DNA of 64,000 bases from Filobasidium wieringae. Its lineage: Eukaryota > Basidiomycota > Tremellomycetes > Filobasidiales > Filobasidiaceae. Of this stretch, positions 37,050-46,500 are shown piece after piece. Within the stretch, counting starts at the first letter, position 1. Every line of letters starts with the position of its first letter. The stretch spans positions 563,162 through 627,161 of the forward strand of contig BCIV01000003.1 in NCBI GenBank assembly GCA_001600055.1. The letters are read 5' to 3'. The notes under the pieces were generated by a model, which worked only from the letters and a program-made list of their open reading frames with translations, was not told the origin of the DNA and ran no database searches. Both the position numbers and the translations under genes were made by a program.

Positions 37050-39008
37050 ATGGACCCCGAAGTACAACAGCAGTTGTTTGCTCTGCTCAGTAACATCGCT
37101 GCCCAGCAATCAGCTCCAGCAGCGCTGAATCCCCCCACAGCCATCTCACCAGTATCGACTCTTCCTCCTCCACCTCCATTCACCCTCCCGACAGTTACGT
37201 CCCCCATTCAAGGAGAGGCCAATCGTCTGACAGGCCTCTTGCAAAATGCTAGGCCAACCTTCCCTAATCGGCCCGCACAACCGTCCTCGACAGGGACGTT
37301 CAGTAAATCGAGCAAGTCTGGCGGTTATACCATTAAGGGAAATAATCCCATGCAAAGAGTAAATACAAACGCACCCCGACCTGCCAAAGCCATCTGCAAA
37401 CAGAACAAAGTCGCCTTCCTTCCTTGTGGTTCCTTCTTACGGAATGGACTGGAGCTTAACCTGAGATCCAGCTCTACCAGGGCCGCTTTCCAGGAGTATA
37501 TGGAGATCAACAATCTAATGCTCCCACTGAATCTCTACAAGAGCGATCAACCCAAGCAAATTGTCGATAACATCGAGGATGCTTTTCGCAGAGCAACTGG
37601 AGGTAAATACGTTCCCTCGGGAACATGGTTGTGGGCCAAGACCGGTGCAAAGAGCCATCGTTTCCACCTGAGCTACCTCCTCAATCCATTCTCGTCCAAC
37701 ATCCAAGAGTTGAAGCAGTTTTTCAGATCTGAACAATGGCTCTACATCATTCCCGATACGTACGAACATCCAGCGAGAGACTTGGACCAGTTCCGTTCCG
37801 AGTTAGCTCTGGCCCTTGATGTGGACGAGGAGAGTTGGGGATTGAAGGAACGTGATGAACCAGAAGATCACATGAAGGGCCAGCATGCTGCCGTTCAAGG
37901 ACCAGACGACCTTTCTGCACTGGACGACGATTTCTTTGAGTGTTCCTATTGCAATCAAAGTTACCCTCGGGATCGTTTGCTTGTGCATCAGACGAACTGC
38001 AGAGGTACAGCCAAGCGGGATTCTCATCAGGAGAATCAATCACAACATTTTGAAGACGCACAACCCTTCTTTGATGACTTCGATGAAGAGGCCGGGCAGA
38101 GCAAGGTCGAATCCGACACCAAACCCGTTATAACCATCAGTTCATCCCCAGAACATGAAAGCGGTGCTTCGTTGCCTAGATTAGAGGATTACTTCAGAGG
38201 TCCGGAAAGCAACGGGAAAGGAAAATGGAAATGCAAAGGGAAAGGGAAAGGGAAAGGGAAAGGGAAAGGGAAAGGAAAGGACCCCGCATACAAGAAACAA
38301 CGCACAGCAGGAGACCCATCGTCACCAGCAAAATCTACGTCTAAGGCTATTATCATCGATGATGACACGGATAGCCCTCGTGCCTCACCAGTCAAGATTG
38401 TAGGTCCTGAACAACGGGCTCAAACGCTCGCGGATTATCGACAGGAGATCAAGCTTCACCTCCAAACACTGATGCGGGAGGATGGAAGACTTAAGGATGA
38501 TCTCGTCTTCGCCTCAGGATTGGTCAATGAAGTCTTTCTGGCTATCGGTAGAACATTATTTGAAGGAATGGTGCGCCGGATCCTTGAGCAGCGCCAAGCA
38601 GAAACCGATTACCTCCGAGATGTCTTTAATGTTGAGGATCCAGTCAATGCTTATGGTTCGAACGATCTCAGACAAACCGAATCACAGACCGGCGAGGTTG
38701 ACACTCAAGTGGACCAGGGTTCTGCTACACAGGTGGTTGATACAATCGTGGCTCACGCACCCAATCCCCTGCCTATTACCACCACCGCTGGGTTGTCTGA
38801 TACGGACCAATCGTCTGCTTCATCCAGCATCAAGAACACCACTGCGCGAGGTCGACCTCCTGTGACTCGTGGCCAGAAAAGGAAAAACGATCAGGCAACT
38901 ACAGACGATATAACGTTGACAGAAACTGAGAAAGAAAACGACGAGAAGCACGGGAAAGGGAAAAGAAGGAGAATGCTGCCAAAAAGACTTGTACCCGATA
39001 CTACGTAG
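37050..39008 (+). CDS. Transposon accessory protein A with C2HC zinc finger
   Basis: Uninterrupted 652-aa ORF inside the transposon. Residues 1-95 are Pro/Ser-rich. Residues about 105-275 look like a folded core (KVAFLPCGSFLRNGLEL, WLWAKTGAKSHRFHLSYL), followed by an acidic linker. Residues about 297-316 hold C-x2-C-x11-H-x3-C (CSYC...HQTNC), a C2HC-type finger. A Gly-Lys run at about 391-409 is encoded by a GGGAAA hexamer repeat. A predicted helical region (about 450-520) follows, and the C-terminus ends in a Lys/Arg-rich nuclear-signal-like stretch. I do not recognise the core. It is convergent with gene B, with only 50 bp between stop codons. A role in DNA binding or in helping transposition is inferred only from the finger, the basic tail and its location. 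Confidence 0.8.
   Translation: MDPEVQQQLFALLSNIAAQQSAPAALNPPTAISPVSTLPPPPPFTLPTVTSPIQGEANRLTGLLQNARPTFPNRPAQPSSTGTFSKSSKSGGYTIKGNNPMQRVNTNAPRPAKAICKQNKVAFLPCGSFLRNGLELNLRSSSTRAAFQEYMEINNLMLPLNLYKSDQPKQIVDNIEDAFRRATGGKYVPSGTWLWAKTGAKSHRFHLSYLLNPFSSNIQELKQFFRSEQWLYIIPDTYEHPARDLDQFRSELALALDVDEESWGLKERDEPEDHMKGQHAAVQGPDDLSALDDDFFECSYCNQSYPRDRLLVHQTNCRGTAKRDSHQENQSQHFEDAQPFFDDFDEEAGQSKVESDTKPVITISSSPEHESGASLPRLEDYFRGPESNGKGKWKCKGKGKGKGKGKGKGKDPAYKKQRTAGDPSSPAKSTSKAIIIDDDTDSPRASPVKIVGPEQRAQTLADYRQEIKLHLQTLMREDGRLKDDLVFASGLVNEVFLAIGRTLFEGMVRRILEQRQAETDYLRDVFNVEDPVNAYGSNDLRQTESQTGEVDTQVDQGSATQVVDTIVAHAPNPLPITTTAGLSDTDQSSASSSIKNTTARGRPPVTRGQKRKNDQATTDDITLTETEKENDEKHGKGKRRRMLPKRLVPDTT
38235..38278 (+). 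repeat. GGGAAA hexamer microsatellite in gene A
   Basis: About seven tandem GGGAAA/GGAAAG units in frame, coding for alternating Gly-Lys. The length is probably variable between copies of the element. Confidence 0.85.
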
Positions 39009-39058
39009 TGAATGATATTATATGGGTTTACAGCGATCATGGTCTCGTTACAGCAATC

Positions 39059-41141
39059 TCATCGGGGGAAGGGATAACGCCTTTCGTACTCAGAAGGACC
39101 AGAGTACGGATATGGATTCCCAGGCCCAAACGAGCGTGCCGGAACATAGGGAGTCGGAGACTGGGGCAAGGGCCCTCCTTGCTGATTCCAATTCCTCCAC
39201 TGTTGCCTGTGATGCTCGTAGTCTTCAGGATGCCCGTAGCTCCCGGTCATCATGGCAGGTGGGGCTGAGACGGGAAGGTAAGCAGGCGCAGCTTGAACCG
39301 GAGTGGAAAAAGCAGCCTGTACTGCAACCGGTCGTGGTGGCGTGGTGGGAACTTCCCCTCCTCCTGAACAATTTGTAGACCGCCACTCACACCTCAAGCA
39401 GCGTCCGTCATCAGCAGTCCCCACGAACGCGCAGAGGTCGTACCGTGCGTCTAGCTCTTCCTTCCAAACGGACCATTGTCCCTTCGCTGCACGAGGTGTC
39501 GATTCGGCCTGTTTGCAGGACCTGCATCGACTGTTGCCTTCCCTCACAACCAGATCCTTCGACTTGTATCTGGTCTCACAACGCTATCACATTCAGTCAA
39601 AGGATTCGAGTGAGCGATTAATGATGATGATGAGTATAGACCATTTGCACGCACTCTCGCCCTTTTCCACATCGAGTCTATCATACCCTTAGGCTGGATC
39701 TTAGGAAAGAGCCATCTACCACCCTCGTACTCGAAACCAGGTCCTGTCAGACCCTGGCCCACTTCCAATTCGGAGTCGCTTGAGTCCTCCTCCTCGAACG
39801 GGATACCTTCAAGGTCGGAATCCGAATCGATAGCCCTTGGCTGTCGCTTCTTCTGCTTCTCGTCCTTCTCGGCTTTTCGAGTGCGTTTAGAAGGGCCAGC
39901 CTCCTCCTTTGCCCGTTTCCTCTTGTCGGGAGTCTTGGCGATTTCTTTTGCCGCCGCTTTGGTGCCCTTCTCAGCGAAGTTCGCCTTCGCCTTGTTAGCC
40001 TTGGTCAGCAGGCCTTTGGTGATGGCCAACTCTTTCTTGACCTTAGCGAATGCCTGTTTCTCAACCTCATCCTTGTTCGCCTCAGGCACTTTCCCGCTTT
40101 GGTCCGTCGTTGTCTTGACCTCGTCAGCCATGGGAACCTTGGCTGCCCTGGGTGGCTGGGTCTTGGTTGGCCCAGCCTTGGTTTTGGCAGCCTTGGTTTT
40201 GGCAGCGGTGGTTTTGGCAGCTTGGTCAGCTGCAGGGGTGGTGGTGGTGGTGGTGGTGGCGTTGGGGAGGGCGGCAGCTGCAGATGTATGTAAGGGCAGG
40301 GTCAGCCATATCGTTGTGTGTTCGGTATTACTCGACCTTACCGGATATGCGGGCATCAATAGAGTCAAGGACCTGTCGAAGGACCCCACGATTTTTGGCA
40401 TTGCAGACCACGTTTTCCAGAAAGTCCGCCTGTTATGTGTAAAGCCGTTGATCAGTCGCAGTCAGGGAAGGAGTTGCTGTCCAAGAACGCTTACGATCAT
40501 TTCCCTCACCCCCTCGTCTCCCGCAAAGTTGTGAACTTCTTTCATAACCTTGAACACCGGCTCAGGCCACTCCCCGCGCAAACTGCCCTCAGCGAGCTCG
40601 ATGAGGACAGTACGCTGAGCATTGACGGCTTCAAGATTTATTTTGGCGGCCGCAACCTTGTTCTTCCTTTCTGCTTGTCTTTCTGCTTCTTCAACACTCA
40701 CTGCTGCGCGGAACAACTAGCTATCAGAAAACCATCGTTTCGTGAAATCAAACAGTACCTACCTTCGGGTTGCGTGTTTGAAGGACCAGCGACTGGTTGC
40801 ACCGCGGCCATTTGCTTTTGCATCGCTAGCATTTTGATCTCCTGTTCGGCGAACGCTTTCTCCAGAGCCAGATGCTTTGCTTCGAGTGCAAGCTGTTTGA
40901 GGTGGTCAGTGTGCTGGTGCTCCCAGTCTTCGTCTTCTGGCTCCTTCATAGTTTCCTCCAACTCATCGATCTCAGCGTTCTTGTTGGCCGCGGCTTGTTG
41001 GACTTCTCTCAATTTCCATTCAGCTTGCCGTTGCGCTTGATCAGACCTAGGACGTTTTCCACGAATGAGTAGCTCGTCGTCCAAAAGCGATGATTCACGC
41101 TGTTTTTGTTGTTTTCTAGATTGTTCGGCTTCTGCAGGCAT
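39059..41141 (-). CDS. Transposon accessory protein B: coiled coil, Lys/Ala-rich, cysteine cluster
   Basis: Five exons: 40763-41141, 40495-40703, 40342-40429, 39655-40277 and 39059-39556 (598 aa); all junctions keep phase. The last intron (39557-39654, 98 nt) is the least certain. Residues 1-190 are charged and mainly helical, with a probable coiled coil (KLREVQQAAANKNAEIDELE). A Thr run and a Lys/Ala/Thr-rich tract with repeats such as KTKAAKTKAGPTK come next, then KRTRK- and KKRQPR-type basic patches and an acidic stretch. Near the C-terminus is CRSC...CAFVGTADDGRCLRCEWRSTNC, that is C-x2-C, a long spacer, then C-x10-C-x2-C-x6-C. This resembles the Zn2Cys6-like module of the orphan at 25393. 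The end is Pro/Tyr/Gln-rich. It is not a known family to me; a DNA-binding partner of the transposase is inferred. Confidence 0.72.
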
Positions 41142-41254
41142 GGTGAAACGTGAGTAAACGGTTGGCTGGGGGAGATGTTAGATTGGGTTGGTAAGCTCTG
41201 GAGGTGAGTGAACGATTTAATCTAATGATTTATAGGTTCAAGGCAACAAGAACA

Positions 41255-41394
41255 AGCGTCAAGGTAAGAGGAAGAAGCGTTAAGTTAAGTTATCCCTTTG
41301 TTTACTTCTTACACAGAACAATAGCGCGTAAAAGGCTGAAACACCAAGACAGCCGATCAATGACGTCACGGTAAAGTCGACCGTTAACTTAACC
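41255..41394. promoter_or_regulatory. GTTAACTTAAC motifs between genes B and C
   Basis: Contains GCGTCAAGGTAA, GCGTTAAGTTAAGTTA (inverted sense, near 41278) and CCGTTAACTTAACC at 41381-41394, the last identical to the left-end copies. The region is 115-255 bp upstream of the gene B start, and its far end abuts the transposase stop. Confidence 0.55.
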
Positions 41395-41400
41395 ATCAAC

Positions 41401-43094
41401 TTAGAGGACACCCTCATTGTGAAGCAAAGAATCTCGGACCCATGCTCTGACGCCTAAGTATTGCTGGTAGTTGAAAAGACCATCATCGGTTTCCTCTGTG
41501 TGCTGCATAAGAGGGGGAAAGGTCATTCGCATGGACAATCGGAACGCTTCGTTCTGGAGTAGAGGTGGCAGCAGCTCGTGGTAGCGCTCTACCTGCACAA
41601 AAGGATCGGTACTTGATGGTTGGCGATCTTGGTCAGCTGGAGGTTGATCAGAGGGCCAGTTGGTCGTTTGCTGTAAGATGTTGTCATTGTCGGTGGGCTC
41701 TTGCTGTTCCAGTGGGAACAAATCGATGTCCATCGCAGCTCGGTGTGCCCGAAGGACTCCATCATGCCAACACTTGTATGGGCTCCAACCTCTCGCACCT
41801 TTGGTAGAACTGCGATGTCGATTGTGAGAAGCAACATGATTCTCAATCGTTGCGTTCAGGAGACCCATGAAGCAGTGATGCAGACAAAAGATGTCGATCA
41901 GATCGTCTGGATCGAGTTCATGGTTATCCTCCAAATAGGCGAAAGTCCTCGAATACTTCTGAGTGAACTTCTCTCCGGCCTCTTTCCATTGGCGCTCAAT
42001 TGGCGTATTGCTGGTCGATTTGCCTCGGATAAAGGATCCCCTGTTGTGACCTGTTACTACGGTCAGTGGACCTATTTATACAAGGACAAGCTATTTCACT
42101 CACCTCGAACGAGCAACATCTGGGCCCAGATCCCGTTGTTCTCCCCTCCATAGTCTGCTCGTACTCTTTGCGGCCAACCCCATTTGTTGGTTGCCCCAAG
42201 GAAGTGACTTTCGACAGTGTCAGCGCGATTGTTGTCACTTGCTCGCATGAAGACGCAAACTCGGCTATAACCATCAACCCCTCCGTGAATGACGAATTTC
42301 CATCGGATCAATTTGTGTTGGCCATCAACGTGCCAGAGACTATTGGGGAAAGGGACTTTGTATTCCCTGCGTTGGCGCATCACGGCTTTCCGACAGCCAG
42401 TCCCTTCTGGATCGATTTCTTGCATAAGCGTTCGGACTTGTTGACAAGTCACATTAATGTCTTTTGACTCGAGGTACCCTTGAACCATTCTCTGACCAGT
42501 AGCAAATCGGTCGACAGTGGAGAGATACGTGCGAACGTGCTGGGATAGATAGAGATTGGTCAGGTTGTAGGTTGCGTACACCAAGTAACATTAACTCACG
42601 GTAACTAATGTGTCTTCAGATACTTGGTGTTTCCGTTCTCTGCGCAGTAAAAGCCCGTGTTCTTTCCGGCGACGACGAATTGTATCCCGGTGACAACCAA
42701 AGTGTTCTGCTATTTCAGTGTCCGTATAGTCGAGATTGGTCAGTTCCTCGAGAAGTTGTAGATCGATAGCAAGCTTGAGGCCACCGCCGGGTAAGACCAC
42801 AGAGGGAGTAGTCAACTGTCTGGGTGCTTCTTTCAACAACGCTTTTTGACATGCTACTGCTTGGTCTCTGAGCGAGATGGTTTGCTGCATGAGCGTCCGG
42901 TACGGTTGGAGAGGGATCTTGCCCTGAACTTGCTGCTGCAGGAAAAGGACAAATCCATCCAGGGAATGAAGAATCGTAGGGATTCGGCTGGCATCCCGCT
43001 GAGGTGGTGGTGTGTCCAGAAACAATTGGACTGGGGAGTGAATCCCAGCAGCATACTGTCCAACAGCGTCTTGTAGGTCACCAGGTGTAGCCAT
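41401..43094 (-). CDS. Integrase-core (DDE) transposase
   Basis: Predicted catalytic protein of the transposon. Exons: 42600-43094, 42104-42539 and 41401-42050 (526 aa). Residues about 120-160 form a helix-turn-helix (YTDTEIAEHFGCHRDTIRRR) that likely binds the ends. The integrase-like core follows, with the first Asp in LWHVDGQHKLIRWKFVIHGG, the second in VRADYGGEN and the Glu in NTPIERQWKE. Thus a complete D-D-E set is present. Sequence style (HVDG-x-HKLIRW, NNRADTV) is that of an integrase-core family common in basidiomycetes and some animals, not of retrovirus-like elements, and no retrotransposon genes accompany it. The C-terminal 180 residues contain FCLHHCFMGLLNATIENHVASHN and an acidic tail. 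No stop or frameshift interrupts it, so it may be active. Confidence 0.88.
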
Positions 43095-43159
43095 GGTATC
43101 GTTTAGATAGATATCAGGATTGGGGGAGGGTACAACGTCAAGGGTGTCAACTTGACTAG

Positions 43160-43242
43160 CTTGACAATTAACTTAACTAACTTGACGATTAACTTAACTA
43201 CCTTGACGATTAACTTAACTACCTTGACGATTACCTTGACGC
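43160..43242. repeat. 21-bp tandem repeat upstream of the transposase gene
   Basis: Three 21-bp units of CTTGACGATTAACTTAACTA plus one base (43160-43180, 43181-43201, 43202-43222), then a partial unit. They lie 66-150 bp upstream of the transposase ATG on its coding strand and just inside the right inverted repeat. They share the TTAACTTAAC core with the left end. Confidence 0.85.
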
Positions 43243-43294
43243 CTTGTTGGGATGTTTGCCGGCAACGGCCGGCAAAAACAAAATAACTGTACGT

Positions 43295-43319
43295 CTTGTA
43301 AACAAAAACGGCGTTGCGC
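43295..43319 (-). repeat. Right terminal inverted repeat core
   Basis: The reverse complement begins GCGCAACGCCGTTTTTGT, as at 36818. It is followed outward by an AAAAT microsatellite and CGCTTGC at 43367, mirroring the T-rich tract and GCAAGCG at the left end. Confidence 0.85.
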
Positions 43320-43326
43320 GTCGACA

Positions 43327-43366
43327 AATGAAAAAATAAAATAAAATAAAATAAAATAAAATAAAT
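43327..43366. repeat. AAAAT microsatellite inside the right end
   Basis: Several tandem AAAAT units between the inverted-repeat core and the outer CGCTTGC. The left end has an interrupted T-rich tract at the matching place, so both ends have an A/T-rich spacer. Confidence 0.85.
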
Positions 43367-43599
43367 CGCTTGCCGCATTTGGCGCAGCATATGTGGGTGA
43401 TGTCGTCAGGCCTTTGAATCCTACGCGTTTGTTTACATTTACGCGAGGGTTAGAGTTCGTTTTGATCAAAGGTCGAGTTCAGCTTGTACATGTACTGGCT
43501 TTCGATGCACTGCCTGGACTCTCAATATCAGGTCTTGTACTGCTATACTGTACGTCAACATAAAGCCAATGTCCCTGTGTGGTGATACTCGACAGCCGC

Positions 43600-46500
43600 A
43601 TGCCCTCGCCTTCACCTCGCCGTCCTGTTTCAGCTGGGCCGCCATCCGCTCGTGATGCCGCTCAACTAGGTCGGCAGCTGCCTCAAATACCTCCTTTAGA
43701 CCAGTTTGTAGCAGCCCAAGGGAGTTCAAACGCTTACAACGAACGAAGAGGAGCTTCTGGCATCAGAAGAGCGTTTCTACTGGACGTGGTAGCTGAGAGG
43801 GATGAAGAAGGGCAGCTATCAAGAGGTATGTATAATCTGTCTAGATCTTTGACCGAGATCATGCACATTGTACTGAACAGCATGCTTTTGTCATGTGATG
43901 AATAGAGGCAGAATGTATCTTGCATCTGTTAGGGGATCCTTTGAATAATTCTGTTTACAGGGAAAATGCAGAAGCAGGTCCATCATCCCGTCCTCGACAA
44001 GGCAGTACAGCTAGAGATCGGCCAGTACCAACTACGCCAACGAAGGCAGCTAAGTTGGACAAGGGTAGAATGGCCAGCCTGGTCAAGGAGCTCCAAGAGA
44101 CGGAAAAGAGATACCTGAAGCGTATCACATGTTTGAAGACAGTGAGTTGTCCTCCATAACGCGCTAGAAAGTTGTGCCATACTGATTAGTAGCAGTCATA
44201 TGCCGACCCCTTGCGCAAGTTTGCGAAGCGGCCGGAAACAATGATAATACCGGTCTATGATGCAAAAGTGATGTTCGCAAACATAGACGCCGTTGTGGCA
44301 GCTGCAGAGAGCTTCTGCGCCGATCTGCAAGATGTGGACCTGTCGGGAAGAGCCAGGGACAGAAATATCGGAGACGTTTGTTTACACCACGTATGCCTGT
44401 TATGGACTGGGTAACACTTCCGATAACTAATTCGAAGTTGATTCTGATCTCAGTTGAAAACGTTGAGGACTTTTGACTGCTACCGAGGTTATTATGATCG
44501 ACAGGACGAGTCGCAACGGAGTTTCCAAATGATGTTAAAGCGTCATTCATTCGAGACGTTCACAGAAGTAAGCCGTTTGTCAATCTTGAACACCAAATGA
44601 AGCTTATTGTTTCAGTAACGAACAGACCGTAAAATACCAAACGTCAGGCATAGGCAACATCGGGATTAGGGAATTGCTCGCCGAACCCGTACAGAGGATA
44701 CCACGGTATACATTGCTTTGGCAAGGTGCGAAGAGCCTTATACACGTAATCTCCAATGGAATATCCTGACAGGTATCCCACGTTACAGGAATCATCGATT
44801 GTCTGCATGTACACGATGTGCAGAGACTAAAGCTCGAAGAGTGCATCGAAATCGCGTCAAAAATAGCACTATGTGAAACGGATGAACGGACTAAGAGAGC
44901 CACAGTCATGTACTGCTTGGAAAGGACAGTAGAAGGCTTTCCTGTAAGCTTCAGAAAAGACCACGCGAGATCTGAAACTGATATACTCGACGTGTTCTTA
45001 GGCCAACCTCATCTCTAACAACCGGGATTATATCGATTGCATCGACGCAGATGACATTCCAATTGAGAGGAGATCACATCGACCTTCTCTGCATCCATCT
45101 GTCTCTAATCCCTCCCTTTCGAGCTCTATCGCCACCAGTTCCGGCAGACCTCTGTCTCCTACAGCAACTCCGGGCACAGGCGCAAGTCTGAACTGTTCAC
45201 TTTTCCTTTTCGACGACAAACTGGTCCTGGCTAAGCGGCAGCATCCGACCATCAGCGGTGCCAAAGTCACCGGACTTGATGATATGAACAAGTTGATGCG
45301 AGGCGGTGGTGGATTGATAGGGCTGGCGCAGAGCGGGGCGCAACTTACTAAAGATAAGCTCAGCTTCAGGGGTATCGTCGATATCTTGGATGTGGTCGCG
45401 GTCGACACAGGTGGTGGAGGTAAATCTGATGTCATAAGGAATACAGTTGCGTCAACTAATTGGGCTCTCTTTACGTATCACAGATTTCCAACTCCTTTTT
45501 GAGAAAGAGATGGACGGTCAAGGAGACAGATGGTCGGGGAGACCACTCCGCAGTTACACAGCCGTACATCCACCATTACCTGCACATACAGATGCATCGC
45601 AAGAGCGGAAATCCAAGCTTCGCTTCGTACAGAACCTTTGGGCTGCTCAAGCTCTTATGCGAACCAAAGTAACGGCATCCGCTCCCAAAGGTTCTGCTCA
45701 CTCGCAAGGTATAGGCTTACCAAAAGCGATGAAGGCGGCTTCGGAGAGCAGATGGAATCACGATCAAGCCTCGGACCAAAGTGTGGTTCTATATTGTAAC
45801 ATCTGGAATAGGTATTCCTGGATTGGTAGCGAGTGCAAGGTACGTTGTTCCGTACGGGCTTGTCTCGTTCGCGAAATAACTTTTCTCCCCAGACGAAAGT
45901 AGTACTCCAGATCACGTCGCCCACTGGTTCCTCTCCGCTACCTCTGGGCGATCACGCTAACCCCACCATGGTCATCCGGCTGGAGCCTCAACGTGATGGG
46001 ATCTGCGGGTAAGAATGAGCATCATCAGTGTTTCCGTCAAAAATTGACCAGGATTTGTAGGCTTTCCGTGTCGTCAAGCCAAGTTGGGGAGATTGAGCGC
46101 GAGAACGATGTCGTCGATATGGAAGATGTCGCTGACCAAATCCTTCAGATAGGTAGGTTCCGTACACATTGTCTACCAAGCGGAGAAGCGCGTACTGATC
46201 AACCACAATTCTATAGTACATGAAGCAGGATTACAGAATTTCCAGGTTGCCAGTATTTCTTCGCAGCCCAACACGCCTACAACGCATAGAATCCGACCAT
46301 CGATGATGAATCTGGACACTATATCTCGAAACCTGTTTGGGAACCAGAGTCTAGGATCACGGTCGAGATCCACTATTAGTCACTCAACTGTTAGCCGATC
46401 TTCTACGATAGATACTTCCCGCTTCTCCGTCGAGACAAAGTCGACTACTGCGACCTCCTTGGAAGAACACTATCCAGCCATGCCACAATCCCCCCACAAG

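Larger units (their letters stand above)
36755..43391. mobile_element. 6.6-kb three-gene DNA transposon with integrase-fold DDE transposase
   Basis: The element is bounded by inverted repeats (core 36818-36842 and 43295-43319, 23 of 25 bases matching) and an outer GCAAGCG / CGCTTGC pair at 36772 and 43367. It carries three apparently intact genes: A (37050-39008, +), B (39059-41141, -) and the transposase C (41401-43094, -). A 7-bp sequence TGTGGGT occurs directly outside each proposed end (36748-36754 and 43392-43398) and is the best target-site duplication I can find; if extended to 8 bp it has one mismatch. The exact ends are therefore uncertain by a few bases. Repeated GTTAACTTAAC motifs lie at both ends and between genes B and C. 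There is no reverse transcriptase, RepHel or tyrosine recombinase, so it is a cut-and-paste type element by inference. Confidence 0.85.

Noticed and set aside
39881..40534. 217-codon plus-strand ORF
   Set aside because: Antisense to the Lys/Ala-rich exons of transposon protein B, which has consistent splicing on the other strand; low-complexity hydrophobic product.
43160..43242. Regularly repeated units, CRISPR-like at first glance
   Set aside because: Units are directly adjacent with no unique spacers, in a eukaryotic genome; it is a transposon subterminal tandem repeat.
43103..43390. Minus-strand ORF with VKVVKLIVK repeats
   Set aside because: It is created by the 21-bp tandem repeat, whose unit length is a multiple of three, and lies in the transposase promoter.
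36755..43391. Helitron, KDZ-type or Crypton identity for the transposon
   Set aside because: No RepHel, CxC-type KDZ transposase or tyrosine recombinase motifs; the catalytic protein has an integrase-type D-D-E set with inverted repeats.
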